DNA of 57,341 nucleotides from Rikenellaceae bacterium. GTDB lineage: Bacteria > Bacteroidota > Bacteroidia > Bacteroidales > UBA932. The notes under the pieces are model-generated. The model ran no database searches. It was not told the DNA's origin and worked only from the letters and a program-made list of their open reading frames with translations. Below are positions 34,059-42,613 of this stretch, piece after piece (position 1 is the first letter of the stretch; each line of letters starts with the position of its first letter). A program made the position numbers and the translations under genes. The stretch spans positions 1 through 57,341 of the forward strand of contig CAAGIL010000145.1 of assembly GCA_900769905.1 (NCBI GenBank). The letters run 5' to 3'.

Positions 34059-34748
34059 ATGACAAGACTACTGGTAATAGAAGATGAGGCTGATCTCAGG
34101 GAGATCCTAAGTTTCAACCTTGAGGGTGAGGGCTACGGAGTGGCTCTGGCCGCAAGTGCCGAGGAAGGACTGAAACTTCTCGGCCCGGAAATTGACCTCA
34201 TTCTGCTGGACGTGATGCTCCCGGGGATATCCGGCTACGACTTCGCCCGGAAAATCCGCCTGGAGCTGCACTGCTCCCAGCCCATCATTTTCCTCACAGC
34301 CCGATCCACGGAAGACGACCTGTTGCAAGGCTTCTCCAGCGGGGGCGACGACTATGTATCCAAACCATTCTCCTACAATGAGTTGAGCGCCCGCATCAAG
34401 GCCGTGCTTCGGCGCTGCGGCGGGGCTGCTCCCGCGAATGAGAAAATACGCATAGGCCGCCTGCTCATTGACCCGGAAGCCGGTGTGGCCAGCCTGGACG
34501 GGGAAGTTATCAAGTTCTCGCGCAAGGAATTCGACCTGCTGGTGCTGCTCGCCCGCAGCCGCGGAAGCTATTTCTCCCGTTCAAGGATAATCTCGGAACT
34601 CTGGAAGGATGCACCCTATGTGCTGGACAGGACCATAGACGTGCACATCGCCCGCATACGCTCCAAACTCGGCGACATGCACGACCTGATCAGGAACAAG
34701 ACCGGTTTCGGCTACTACATTGACCCGGCTTATGAAGACAATGACTAA
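34059..34748 (+). CDS. OmpR/PhoB-family response regulator, probably PhoB-like
   Basis: The ATG at 34059 (MTRLLVIEDEADLREIL) is preferred over an in-frame TTG at 34050, which falls inside the promoter. 229 residues. The receiver has the acidic pair ED near residue 9, phosphoacceptor Asp in LLDVMLPGISG, the Thr in FLTARS and Lys in SKPF. The winged-helix DNA-binding domain (about 130-225) has KEFDLLVLLARSRG and RTIDVHIARIRSKLG. It overlaps the kinase gene downstream. The neighbouring phosphate symporter and the Pho-box-like repeat argue for a phosphate-starvation regulator that controls itself. Confidence 0.92.
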   Translation: MTRLLVIEDEADLREILSFNLEGEGYGVALAASAEEGLKLLGPEIDLILLDVMLPGISGYDFARKIRLELHCSQPIIFLTARSTEDDLLQGFSSGGDDYVSKPFSYNELSARIKAVLRRCGGAAPANEKIRIGRLLIDPEAGVASLDGEVIKFSRKEFDLLVLLARSRGSYFSRSRIISELWKDAPYVLDRTIDVHIARIRSKLGDMHDLIRNKTGFGYYIDPAYEDND

Positions 34749-35973
34749 ACGCGTGCTGGGCACCAGTCTTATCTTCCTGGTGCTGGCCGCCCTTTCCCTC
34801 ACCCTCATCCTGTTCAACGAGGACAGGAACAAAAGAGCAATCCTGAGCTCCAAACTTGAGGGTTTCTGCGACATCCTGGCGGAGAGCTCGGACCCTGCCG
34901 GGGCGTTGAAGCTGCTTCCCGATGACCTGGGCGTGAGCGTGCTCAGGCTGGACGGCACCGTGACCTTCGATTCCCGAACGGATGCCCACGGGCTGGAGAA
35001 CCACCTGCAACGCCCTGAAATCGAGGCCTGCCTGAAGAAAGGGCGGGGCGAGGCAATACGCAGTTCGGCTACCTCCAACAGGAAATATTTCTACTTCGCG
35101 AAGGCTTATGACGGGCTCATCATACGCTGCGCGCAACCCTTCGAGGTGGAACTGGAGAAGTTCTTCCGCCTGGACTGGATGCTCATCATCAGCCTCCTGC
35201 TGATGACGGTGCTGGCACTGGTGGCTGTGATTACGCTTACCTCAAGATTCGCACGCCGCGACAGGGAGGCGTCGGAGGGCGAAAAGAGACGGCTGAAGCA
35301 CGAGATGACGGCCAATATCTCCCACGAGCTCAAAACCCCGGTCAGCAGCATCCAGGGCTATCTGGAAGCCATAGTGAACCACCCGGAGATGGCCTCTGAA
35401 AAGAAGGACCTTTTCATAGAGAGGAGTTACCTCCAGGCCCTGAGGCTCTCCGATATGATAAGGGACATCTCCCTGATTACCAAGCTGGAAGAGGCTCCGG
35501 ACCAGTTCCGCATCAGCGCGGTGAACATCAAAGTGGTATTCGCCGAGGTCTGCGAGGAGCTGTCTGACAGACTGGCAGCTCAGGACATCGAAGTGGTCAA
35601 CGGACTGCCGCCCGTGTGCATCAGAGGCAGCTACAACCTGATTTATTCCATATTCCGCAACCTCGTGGAGAACAGTGCGAAATATGCAGGCAAGGGATGC
35701 AGGGCCGAAATATCCTACAGCCGCTCTGCCGACGGCACCCACCTGCTGGACTACAGGGACAACGGACGTGGGGTAGACGAAGCTATGCTGGACCGCATTT
35801 TCGAGCGTTTCTTCAGACTGGATGCAGACAGGAGCAAGTTCAGTGAAGGCTCGGGCCTGGGACTATCCATAATAAGAAACGCAGTGATTTTCCACAAGGG
35901 GGAAATCACCGCGTATAACGTGCCCGGAGGCGGTTTGGGATTCAGATTCTCAATGAAGGACCTTATTTCTTGA
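34732..35973 (+). CDS. Membrane histidine kinase, probably PhoR-like
   Basis: The ATG at 34732 is taken as start; another at 34741 is equally possible. Both overlap the regulator stop, which suggests coupled translation. 413 residues. Two membrane segments (about 10-30 and 145-170) flank an extracytoplasmic domain with the PhoR-type stretch GTVTFDSRTDAHGLENH. The phosphoacceptor His is in NISHELKTPVSSIQGY. ATPase boxes are NLVENSAKYA, DNGRGVDEA and EGSGLGLSI. It should phosphorylate the response regulator before it. It ends convergent with htpG with an 11-base overlap. Confidence 0.92.
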   Translation: MKTMTKRVLGTSLIFLVLAALSLTLILFNEDRNKRAILSSKLEGFCDILAESSDPAGALKLLPDDLGVSVLRLDGTVTFDSRTDAHGLENHLQRPEIEACLKKGRGEAIRSSATSNRKYFYFAKAYDGLIIRCAQPFEVELEKFFRLDWMLIISLLLMTVLALVAVITLTSRFARRDREASEGEKRRLKHEMTANISHELKTPVSSIQGYLEAIVNHPEMASEKKDLFIERSYLQALRLSDMIRDISLITKLEEAPDQFRISAVNIKVVFAEVCEELSDRLAAQDIEVVNGLPPVCIRGSYNLIYSIFRNLVENSAKYAGKGCRAEISYSRSADGTHLLDYRDNGRGVDEAMLDRIFERFFRLDADRSKFSEGSGLGLSIIRNAVIFHKGEITAYNVPGGGLGFRFSMKDLIS

Positions 35974-37834
35974 GGAGCTTTTCGCTGCGCGCCACGAAGT
36001 CCGCAAGGGCCTTGCCCTTGAGCATTCCGTTGCCCAGAAGTGCCAGGTCAACCACCTGCTGGAGAAGTTCGCTTTCCGCATTATCGCCGCGTGCATTCCA
36101 GATGCGTGCCACCAGAGGGTTCTCCATATTCACTACTATGTTGTAGGATTCAGGAATTGAGCCGTAGAAGTTCATTCCTCCGCCCATTGCGCTCATCTCG
36201 CGGTAACGGCGCATAAACTCGCTCTGGGTGATGACCACCGGGGCTGCGTTTTCTCCGAGGTTGCGTGCTTCCACGCTGTACTCGTTGCCCTGTGGGAGCG
36301 CTGCCTTGAACATCTCGTCCAGTGCCTTCTTGTCGTCCTCGCTGAGCTCCGGCCTGACTTCCTCCTCCTTCTGGATGAGCTTGTCTATGGTGTCGCTGTC
36401 CACCCTCGCGAAGCGGGTGTGCTCCACCTTGCTCTCGAGCAGGTTCACGAAGTGGCTGTCGAGCTCGCAGTCCATCAGGAGCACGTCGTAGCCCTTGTTC
36501 TTCGCCGCTTCGATGAAGCTGTACTGCTCGTCCGGCTTGGTGGCGTAGAGGTAAACCACGTTCTTGTCCTTGTCGGTCTGCTCGGATTCTATCGCCTTGC
36601 GGTAGTCTTCCAGGCCGAAATACTTGCCCTCGGTGTTCTTGAGGATCGCGAACTTCATCGCCCTCTCGCAGAACTTCTCGTCGCTGAGCATACCGTACTC
36701 GATGAAGAGCTTGATGTTGTCCCACTTCTGCTCGTACTGCTCGCGCTGTTCCTTGTAGATTTCTTCGAGCCTGTCGGCCACCTTCTTGGTGATGTAGGTG
36801 CTGATTTTCTTGACGTTGGCATCGCTCTGGAGATAGCTTCGGCTGACGTTGAGAGGGATGTCCGGAGAGTCGATGACACCGTGCAGGAGGGTGAGGAAGT
36901 CAGGGACAATATTGTCCACGTGTTCGGTGACGAACATCTGGTTGCAGTAGAGCTGGATCTTGTTCTTGTCTATTGCCATCCTCTCCTTGATCTTAGGGAA
37001 GTAGAGCACGCCGGTGAGGGTGAAAGGATAGTCCACGTTGAGGTGGATCCAGAACATGGGCTCTTCCTCCATAGGGTAGAGTTCGCGGTAGAACTTGAGG
37101 TAGTCCTCCTCCTTGAGCTCGGACGGGGCCTTGGTCCATATAGGCTCAATGTTGTTGATGACATTGTCCTCGTCGGTCTCCACGCTCTTGCCGTCCTTCC
37201 ACTCGGTCTTCTTGCCGAAGACTACAGGCACAGGCATGAACTTGCAGTATTTGGCCAGAAGCTGGCTGATCCTGCCCTTTGAAGCGAACTCCTCGGAGTC
37301 GTCGTCGAGGTAGAGGCTGATGACGGTGCCCCTGTCGCTCTTGCCGCTCTCGCCCATAGAGTACTCAGGAGAGCCGTCGCAAGTCCATTTCACAGCCTTT
37401 GCCCCTTCCTTCCAGCTGAGGGTCTCGATGGTGACCTTTTTGGATACCATAAAGGCTGAGTAGAAGCCCAGGCCGAAGTGGCCTATGATGGAACCTATCT
37501 GGTCCTTGTACTTCTCGAGGAACTCTCCCGCTGAGGAGAAGGCAATCTGGTTGATGTATTTGTCGACTTCTTCTTCGGTCATACCTATACCGCGGTCGAT
37601 GACCTTGAGGACTTTTTTCTTCTCATCGAGTTCCACGCTGACCTTAAGCTCGCCGAGCTCGCCCTTGAAGTCGCCGCTGTTTGCGAGGGCTTTCATCTTC
37701 TGGGTGGCATCCACCGCATTTGCGACAAGCTCACGAAGGAATATTTCGTGGTCTGAATAAAGGAACTGCTTGATGACGGGGAAAATGTTTTCTGTGGTAA
37801 CCCCGATTTTACCTTTGAGTGATTTGGTAGCCAT
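35963..37834 (-). CDS. htpG: Hsp90-family chaperone HtpG
   Basis: Cytoplasmic ATP-dependent chaperone, 623 residues, as usual for bacteria. The N-terminal GHKL ATPase has FLRELVANAVDATQK, the variant DRGIGM (Asn of DNGIGM replaced by Arg), and GHFGLGFYSAFMV lid residues. The middle domain has YCNQMFVTEHVD and LNVSRSYLQ with the catalytic Arg. The C-terminal dimerisation part is normal. A strong terminator of the preceding gene lies 30 bases upstream, so it needs its own promoter, but I see no clear -7 box there; heat-shock control by another sigma factor would explain this. Confidence 0.97.
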   Translation of the reverse strand: MATKSLKGKIGVTTENIFPVIKQFLYSDHEIFLRELVANAVDATQKMKALANSGDFKGELGELKVSVELDEKKKVLKVIDRGIGMTEEEVDKYINQIAFSSAGEFLEKYKDQIGSIIGHFGLGFYSAFMVSKKVTIETLSWKEGAKAVKWTCDGSPEYSMGESGKSDRGTVISLYLDDDSEEFASKGRISQLLAKYCKFMPVPVVFGKKTEWKDGKSVETDEDNVINNIEPIWTKAPSELKEEDYLKFYRELYPMEEEPMFWIHLNVDYPFTLTGVLYFPKIKERMAIDKNKIQLYCNQMFVTEHVDNIVPDFLTLLHGVIDSPDIPLNVSRSYLQSDANVKKISTYITKKVADRLEEIYKEQREQYEQKWDNIKLFIEYGMLSDEKFCERAMKFAILKNTEGKYFGLEDYRKAIESEQTDKDKNVVYLYATKPDEQYSFIEAAKNKGYDVLLMDCELDSHFVNLLESKVEHTRFARVDSDTIDKLIQKEEEVRPELSEDDKKALDEMFKAALPQGNEYSVEARNLGENAAPVVITQSEFMRRYREMSAMGGGMNFYGSIPESYNIVVNMENPLVARIWNARGDNAESELLQQVVDLALLGNGMLKGKALADFVARSEKLLKK

Positions 37835-37863
37835 TTCTATTGTTTCTTATTTTTGTTTCAATC

Positions 37864-37890
37864 AAAAAGCCGGCGCTTTGCAGCACCGGC
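37864..37890 (-). terminator. Intrinsic terminator between a lipoprotein gene and htpG
   Basis: Stem GCCGG-GCT/AGC-CCGGC (37869-37890, one mismatch, loop TTGC) followed by five T on the minus strand. Confidence 0.8.
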
Positions 37891-37925
37891 CCTATTGAAT
37901 CAAAAGCTGTTCCATTGACAATTTG

Positions 37926-38519
37926 TCAGAAATCGATGAAGGAGCCGTCGTACCTGCCTTCCTTCCATACTGTCAGGACTTTGTCGCAGAGCTTTTCATC
38001 GACAAAGAATCCGGCTTCCACGCTGCCGTTGAGTTCCAGATTCTCGTATAGCATATCCCAGCCGTAGCTGACGGACCAGCGGTATTCCAGCTCAGTCGTG
38101 GCGCGCATTTCCAACCTGTAGTCTTCGTCTTCCTCGCAAGTCATACTGAAATTGCTGAAGATCCACTCTGCACGGTCATCCCTGAAAGGCTCACGTCTGA
38201 GCTCAGCCTCCATACTGAGGCCCTTGCCCGTTCCCTCAATGGTCCAGACAAAATCGCCGCAGCGACGCACTGTGAGCGACATTGCATTCTCGCCCGGTTT
38301 CACCGTAACGGTGGTAGTATAGCCCTCCGCATTGAACCTGTCACCCTCAGAGTCATTCTGGAGTTCCTGAAGCACAGGATAAACGGTTCTGACCAGATAA
38401 TTGTCGCACACACCCAAGAGATAGTGCAGGTTCCTTTTGGACTCCGTTCCCCGTTCAACGGTGCAGGAGCAGAGCAGAAGCAGGGCGGCGCAAAGCACAA
38501 ATGTAATGTTCTTTCTCAT
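37926..38519 (-). CDS. Lipoprotein of unknown function
   Basis: 197 residues; signal peptide with lipobox LCSC (Cys at 19). The rest is mostly beta-rich and acidic with no motif I recognise (for example YTTTVTVKPGENAMSLTVRR, then EYRWSVSYGWDMLYENLEL). It starts 6 bases after a putative outer-membrane barrel gene, so the two probably work together in the envelope. A terminator follows. No function is proposed. Confidence 0.75.
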   Translation of the reverse strand: MRKNITFVLCAALLLLCSCTVERGTESKRNLHYLLGVCDNYLVRTVYPVLQELQNDSEGDRFNAEGYTTTVTVKPGENAMSLTVRRCGDFVWTIEGTGKGLSMEAELRREPFRDDRAEWIFSNFSMTCEEDEDYRLEMRATTELEYRWSVSYGWDMLYENLELNGSVEAGFFVDEKLCDKVLTVWKEGRYDGSFIDF

Positions 38520-38525
38520 AAGGCA

Positions 38526-39170
38526 TTAAAATTTGATTCCTACTCCGGCCCTTATGCCGGCATATTCGATTCCGAATCCATATTCCGCAAAAGCGGAAAG
38601 AGGGCTTCCGTCAAAGCTGTATTCCACTCCGAACGGAACAAACTGGATACTCGGCATCACCTTGTCGCTTGTTTCGGTAAAGCCAGGCAGAAAAGCAACT
38701 CCAAAGGCACAGGATCCGTAGAGACGCACCCTCTGCCTGTCAAGATAGAAAAGACTCAACCTCGGAGCAAGGGAAATTACCGCTCCCGTATTCCTGCAGA
38801 GCTTTTCATCACTCACAGCACTGAAGACATCGTGCCATACAAGACAGCTGCTGAAATCCAGGCTGAGAGCCACTACGTGATTGAACTTCCACCTGGTTTC
38901 CAGACCGAAGGTGCCCGCGGACATGGTCGGCCCGTAGTAGTCCCTGTAAATTTCTCCAAGTCTGTCATAATTGCAAAACCAGTCGTGGCCGAACAGCATG
39001 CCGTCGTTGAACATGGCGGCCGCAAAAGATGACGGCGTTGCGTATGAGACATTCAGGGACAACCCGTCCTCGGAATGTCTGACCACCCGCTTTGTGGTCC
39101 GGGCCTGTGCAGAGACAGCGGCCAGGAGGGACAAAGCCACAAGAATGATAGTGAATAAGTGTTTCTTCAT
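38526..39170 (-). CDS. Putative outer-membrane beta-barrel protein
   Basis: 214 residues with a signal peptide (cleavage at AQART, near 22) and amphipathic strands such as VVALSLDFSSCLVWH, VRLYGSCAFGVAFLPGF and AEYGFGIEYAGIRAGVGIKF, ending in Phe as outer-membrane barrels do. The family is not recognised. It is first of a two-gene unit with the lipoprotein gene behind it, 6 bases apart. The region before the ATG carries TTGATA and TATAAT-like stretches but no TAnnTTTG box. Confidence 0.7.
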   Translation of the reverse strand: MKKHLFTIILVALSLLAAVSAQARTTKRVVRHSEDGLSLNVSYATPSSFAAAMFNDGMLFGHDWFCNYDRLGEIYRDYYGPTMSAGTFGLETRWKFNHVVALSLDFSSCLVWHDVFSAVSDEKLCRNTGAVISLAPRLSLFYLDRQRVRLYGSCAFGVAFLPGFTETSDKVMPSIQFVPFGVEYSFDGSPLSAFAEYGFGIEYAGIRAGVGIKF

Positions 39171-39235
39171 ATTCCGGGCATTATAAAACCGATATCAAGA
39201 TGCACCTATGCGATTTGTTGTTGCACTGAGCCGAT

Positions 39236-39259
39236 AAAAAAGCCCTGCCTGCGCAGGGC
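39236..39259 (-). terminator. Intrinsic terminator after acyl-CoA synthetase
   Basis: Perfect 7-bp stem GCCCTGC/GCAGGGC with loop CTGC (39242-39259), then six T on the minus strand. Confidence 0.9.
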
Positions 39260-39270
39260 CCGGATGGTAA

Positions 39271-40914
39271 TTATTTGTAGAGAAATCTCTTGATGCTCAT
39301 CTTAGGAGTCTTCTCGAAAGGAACCTGAACGAGCTCGACCTTGGCAATCTGGCTGTAGCCCGGAAGCTTGCGGTTGGATGCGAGACGTATGTTCTCAGGA
39401 ATGTCGGAAACAGCTTCTTCGTCAAGGCCTGACTTCTTGACAGCTTCCTGGTCGAGATATACCAGGGCGACAATCTTGCCGCTGCGGTCCACGACAACTG
39501 ACTCGGCAACGAAAGGCTGGTTGTTGATGACGGCTTCAAGTTCCTCAGGATAGATGTTCTGTCCGTTGGCTGAAAGTATCATGCTCTTGGAGCGGCCCTT
39601 GATGAAGATGTTGCCTTCGGCATCCATGATTCCCAGGTCGCCGGTGCGGAGGTATCCGTCTTCGGTAAACGCGGCCTTGGTAGCCTCCTCGTTCTTGTAG
39701 TAGCCTATGGTGATGTTGGAACCCTTGGCCTGGATTTCTCCGGCAATGCGCTGAGGGTCATCGGAATCGATGCGGGCCTGGACGCTGTTGATTGCCTTGC
39801 CGCAGGAGCCCGGCTTGTATTTGCGCCAGTTCTCGTATGCCAGCAGCGGAGCGGCCTCGGTCATACCGTAGCCCACGGTGTAGTGGAGGCCAATCTTCTT
39901 GAAGCATCTCTGCACCTCAGGGTTGAGGGCTGCGCCGCCCATAATGTAGCTGCGCACCTTGCCGCCGAAAGCCGCATCGAGTTTGCTGCGGATTTTGTTG
40001 AAGAGTATGCAGTTGATTCCCGGGATGGAAGTCAGGAGTTTCATATACCACTTGTCGAGCACAGGCTTGAGGGAAGATTTGTAAACCTTCTCCATCACGA
40101 GAGGCACGGTGCAGACCAGATAAGGCTGCACGTCGTGCATAGCCTTGAGCAGCAGGGACGGTGCAGGAGTCTTGCCCAGATAATAAACCGTGCAGCCTCC
40201 GGCGAGAGGATAGAGGAACTCATAGACCATTCCGTAGATATGGGCCATAGGGAGCATTGAGACGATTTTGTCGTCCGGCCGCACAGGGATGTTCTCGTGG
40301 CCGAAAAGGATGGAGCTGCTGAGGTTGCCGTAGGTGAGCATCACGCCCTTCGGAGCGCTGGTGGTGCCTGAGGTGTAGTTGATTACGGCGAGCTCGTCCA
40401 AATTGTCCTTAGGCAGGCTGAACTGATCCGGAGCCACACCCTGAGGATATTTCTCGGCAAAAGCTGCGTCCATTCCCACGAATGCGGCCTTGATCTTGTC
40501 GTCGGCAGCATAAATCAGAGCGAAGTCATCCACGTTCACCACGAGTTTGAGCAGAGGCATCGCTCCCTTCTCTAGCTTGTCCCAGATCTCCCTGTCCACG
40601 AAAAGCACACTGCTCTCTGAGTGGTTTACGAGGTGGGAGATGCTGTCAGGATGGAAGTCGGAAAGTATCGTGACTGTGACTGCCCTGTAGGCGTTGGACG
40701 CAAGGAAGCTGACGGCCCAGCGGGCGGTGTTCTTTGCGCACACTGCAATCTTGTCGCCGGGCTTCACACCTGCGGCCTCGAACATCATCCCGAACTTGAC
40801 TATGTAGGCTGCAAGCTCGCGGTTGGTAATGGTTTCTCCCCTGTAGTTGCAAAGCGCCGGCTTTTCCCACAGGGATTTCATACTTGTTTCCAGAGTGGAG
40901 AGATAAGGTTTCAT
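39271..40914 (-). CDS. Long-chain acyl-CoA synthetase, AMP-binding family
   Basis: I take the ATG at 40914 (MKPYLSTLETSMKSLW); another at 40941 lies only about 4 bases from the likely transcription start. About 547 residues. The adenylate-forming motifs are clear: A3 INYTSGTTSAPKGVM, A5 GYGMTEAAPL, A7 YLRTGDLG and the hinge SMILSANGQNIYPEE. It would activate fatty acids with ATP and CoA at the membrane for lipid synthesis. It is monocistronic, with a -7 box (TAATTTTG, 40952-40959) and a terminator. Confidence 0.93.
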   Translation of the reverse strand: MKPYLSTLETSMKSLWEKPALCNYRGETITNRELAAYIVKFGMMFEAAGVKPGDKIAVCAKNTARWAVSFLASNAYRAVTVTILSDFHPDSISHLVNHSESSVLFVDREIWDKLEKGAMPLLKLVVNVDDFALIYAADDKIKAAFVGMDAAFAEKYPQGVAPDQFSLPKDNLDELAVINYTSGTTSAPKGVMLTYGNLSSSILFGHENIPVRPDDKIVSMLPMAHIYGMVYEFLYPLAGGCTVYYLGKTPAPSLLLKAMHDVQPYLVCTVPLVMEKVYKSSLKPVLDKWYMKLLTSIPGINCILFNKIRSKLDAAFGGKVRSYIMGGAALNPEVQRCFKKIGLHYTVGYGMTEAAPLLAYENWRKYKPGSCGKAINSVQARIDSDDPQRIAGEIQAKGSNITIGYYKNEEATKAAFTEDGYLRTGDLGIMDAEGNIFIKGRSKSMILSANGQNIYPEELEAVINNQPFVAESVVVDRSGKIVALVYLDQEAVKKSGLDEEAVSDIPENIRLASNRKLPGYSQIAKVELVQVPFEKTPKMSIKRFLYK

Positions 40915-40951
40915 TTGGTATCGGTTTTGTTTAAATTTCATCAAATCAGAG

Positions 40952-40959
40952 CAAAATTA
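40952..40959 (-). promoter_or_regulatory. -7 box of the acyl-CoA synthetase gene
   Basis: The minus strand reads TAATTTTG (TAnnTTTG); leader about 30 nt to the ATG at 40914. Confidence 0.6.
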
Positions 40960-41016
40960 CTCCGATTCATCCTGATTGTCAAGGGCATTTATTGAATAAT
41001 TGGGATAAATTCCGAT

Positions 41017-41051
41017 ATTTGTGGCGAAATTGTAATCATTTGTGGCGAAAT
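41017..41051 (+). repeat. Two 14-bp direct repeats before the HAD hydrolase gene
   Basis: ATTTGTGGCGAAAT occurs at 41017-41030 and again at 41038-41051, a 21-bp period, or two helical turns. The second copy ends three bases before the ATG. It may be a regulator site or a local duplication. Confidence 0.8.
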
Positions 41052-41054
41052 AAT

Positions 41055-41891
41055 ATGAGAAAAAAGCCCATAGTAGCGTTAATCTACGATTTTGACGGAA
41101 CCCTCTCCCCCGGCAACATGCAGGAATTCGGCTTCATCCAGGCCGTCGGCAAGACCAAGGAGGAGTTCTGGAGGATGAGCGACAACATCGCGATAGGACA
41201 GGACGCATCCAACGTGCTGGCATATATGAAACTGATGTTCGACGAGGCGAAGTCGAACGGGATGAGCCTCAGGCGCGAAGACCTGAGAAAGTTCGGCGGG
41301 GACATAGAGCTCTTCGAGGGCATAGCCGACTGGTGGTTCGATGCCGTGAACCGCTACGGCAGACAGCAGGGTGTAGTGGTGGAGCACTACATCAACTCCT
41401 CAGGCCTCAAGGAAATCATCGAGGGCAGCCCCATCGCGGGCAAGTTCAAGCACATCTTCGCGGGCTCGTTCATCTACGACGGGAACGGGGAAGCACAGTG
41501 GCCGGGAGTGGCAGTGGACTACACCGCAAAAACCCAGTTCCTCTTCAAGATCAACAAGGGCATTTTCAGCGCGCGCGACAACAAGAAGGTGAATGAATCC
41601 GTAGCCGAAGAGAAGAAGAGGGTGCCGTTCTCGCATATGATATATTTCGGTGACGGGGATACGGACGTACCTTGCATGAAAATAGTCAAGATGTTCGGAG
41701 GGCACTCCGTTGCCGTGTGGAACCCGGGCAACCAGTCCAAGAAGCACTCCGCGAACAAGCTCAAGCGCCAGGGACGCGTGGATTTTGCAATCCCGGCGAG
41801 CTACGGTCCCGATTCGGGAGCATACAGGCTGGTCTGTGCCATCATCAACAAAATCAAGGCCGACTACGACCTCCAGCAACTATCCCTTTAA
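41055..41891 (+). CDS. HAD-superfamily hydrolase
   Basis: The start is the ATG at 41055 (MRKKPIVALIYDFDGTL); an upstream TTG would include the two direct repeats. 278 residues. HAD motif I is DFDGTLSPG with the nucleophile Asp, motif II is INSSGLKE, and motif IV is YFGDGDTDVPCM. A cap insertion with helices lies between I and II. The substrate, probably a phosphorylated metabolite, is unknown. It precedes the pseudouridine synthase by 11 bases, and both are likely on one transcript. Confidence 0.88.
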   Translation: MRKKPIVALIYDFDGTLSPGNMQEFGFIQAVGKTKEEFWRMSDNIAIGQDASNVLAYMKLMFDEAKSNGMSLRREDLRKFGGDIELFEGIADWWFDAVNRYGRQQGVVVEHYINSSGLKEIIEGSPIAGKFKHIFAGSFIYDGNGEAQWPGVAVDYTAKTQFLFKINKGIFSARDNKKVNESVAEEKKRVPFSHMIYFGDGDTDVPCMKIVKMFGGHSVAVWNPGNQSKKHSANKLKRQGRVDFAIPASYGPDSGAYRLVCAIINKIKADYDLQQLSL

Positions 41892-41902
41892 TCACTGAAT
41901 AA

Positions 41903-42613
41903 ATGGCATACAGGCAGCTAGGCGAAGCCGAATACAGGGACTTCGAGTCCAGGATACTTTATGAGGACAACCACCTCCTCATAGTCAACAAGAAGGCCGG
42001 GGAAATCACCCAGGGCGACAAGACGGGGGACGAGTGCCTCGCCGAGTCATACAAGGCATTCATAGCGCAACGCGATTCCAAACCGGGGAACGTGTACCTG
42101 GGCATACCGCACCGGCTGGACAGGCCCGTGAGCGGCATCTGCATACTCGCCAAGACCACCAAGGCTATGGAGAGGCTCAGCGCGATGCTCAGGGAGGGAG
42201 AGATACACAAGAAATACTGGGCGCTGTGCTGCGCAAAGCCCGACCCCGCCGAGGGGCATCTGGAGAATTACCTGATACGCAACGAGAAGCAGAATAAGAG
42301 CTACATCGTAAGTGACGGCAAACGCAAGGATGCGAAGCTGGCGAAACTCAACTACCGCTGGCTGTGCAGCACCGAGCGCTACCACCTCGTGGAAGTGGAA
42401 CTTCTCACCGGCCGCCACCATCAGATACGCTGCCAGCTGGCCGGCATAGGCTGCGTCATCAAAGGGGATTTGAAATACGGGGCGAAGCGGTCCAATCCTG
42501 ACGGAGGCATCAGCCTCCACGCCCACGAGCTCAGCTTTATCCATCCGGTGAAGAAGACTGACGTTCACGTGACAGCTGAACCTTCCTTTCCAACAGGTAC
42601 TCTCCCGGAGTGA
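41903..42613 (+). CDS. RluA-family RNA pseudouridine synthase
   Basis: Isomerises uridine to pseudouridine in rRNA or tRNA. 236 residues with the catalytic HRLDRPVSG (Asp), the ILYEDNHLLIVNK start block, KKYWALC, and the TGRHHQIRCQLA motif near the end. There is no S4 domain, so it is a short form similar to RluA or TruC types. Target position not predictable. It is second after the HAD hydrolase, and its last 77 bases overlap the convergent AraC gene. Confidence 0.92.
   Translation: MAYRQLGEAEYRDFESRILYEDNHLLIVNKKAGEITQGDKTGDECLAESYKAFIAQRDSKPGNVYLGIPHRLDRPVSGICILAKTTKAMERLSAMLREGEIHKKYWALCCAKPDPAEGHLENYLIRNEKQNKSYIVSDGKRKDAKLAKLNYRWLCSTERYHLVEVELLTGRHHQIRCQLAGIGCVIKGDLKYGAKRSNPDGGISLHAHELSFIHPVKKTDVHVTAEPSFPTGTLPE

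Noticed and set aside
40992..41054. TTG start of the HAD hydrolase at 40992
   Set aside because: The extension encodes the two direct repeats (LWRN twice) and is followed by an ATG with the normal family start MRKKPIVALIYDFDG.
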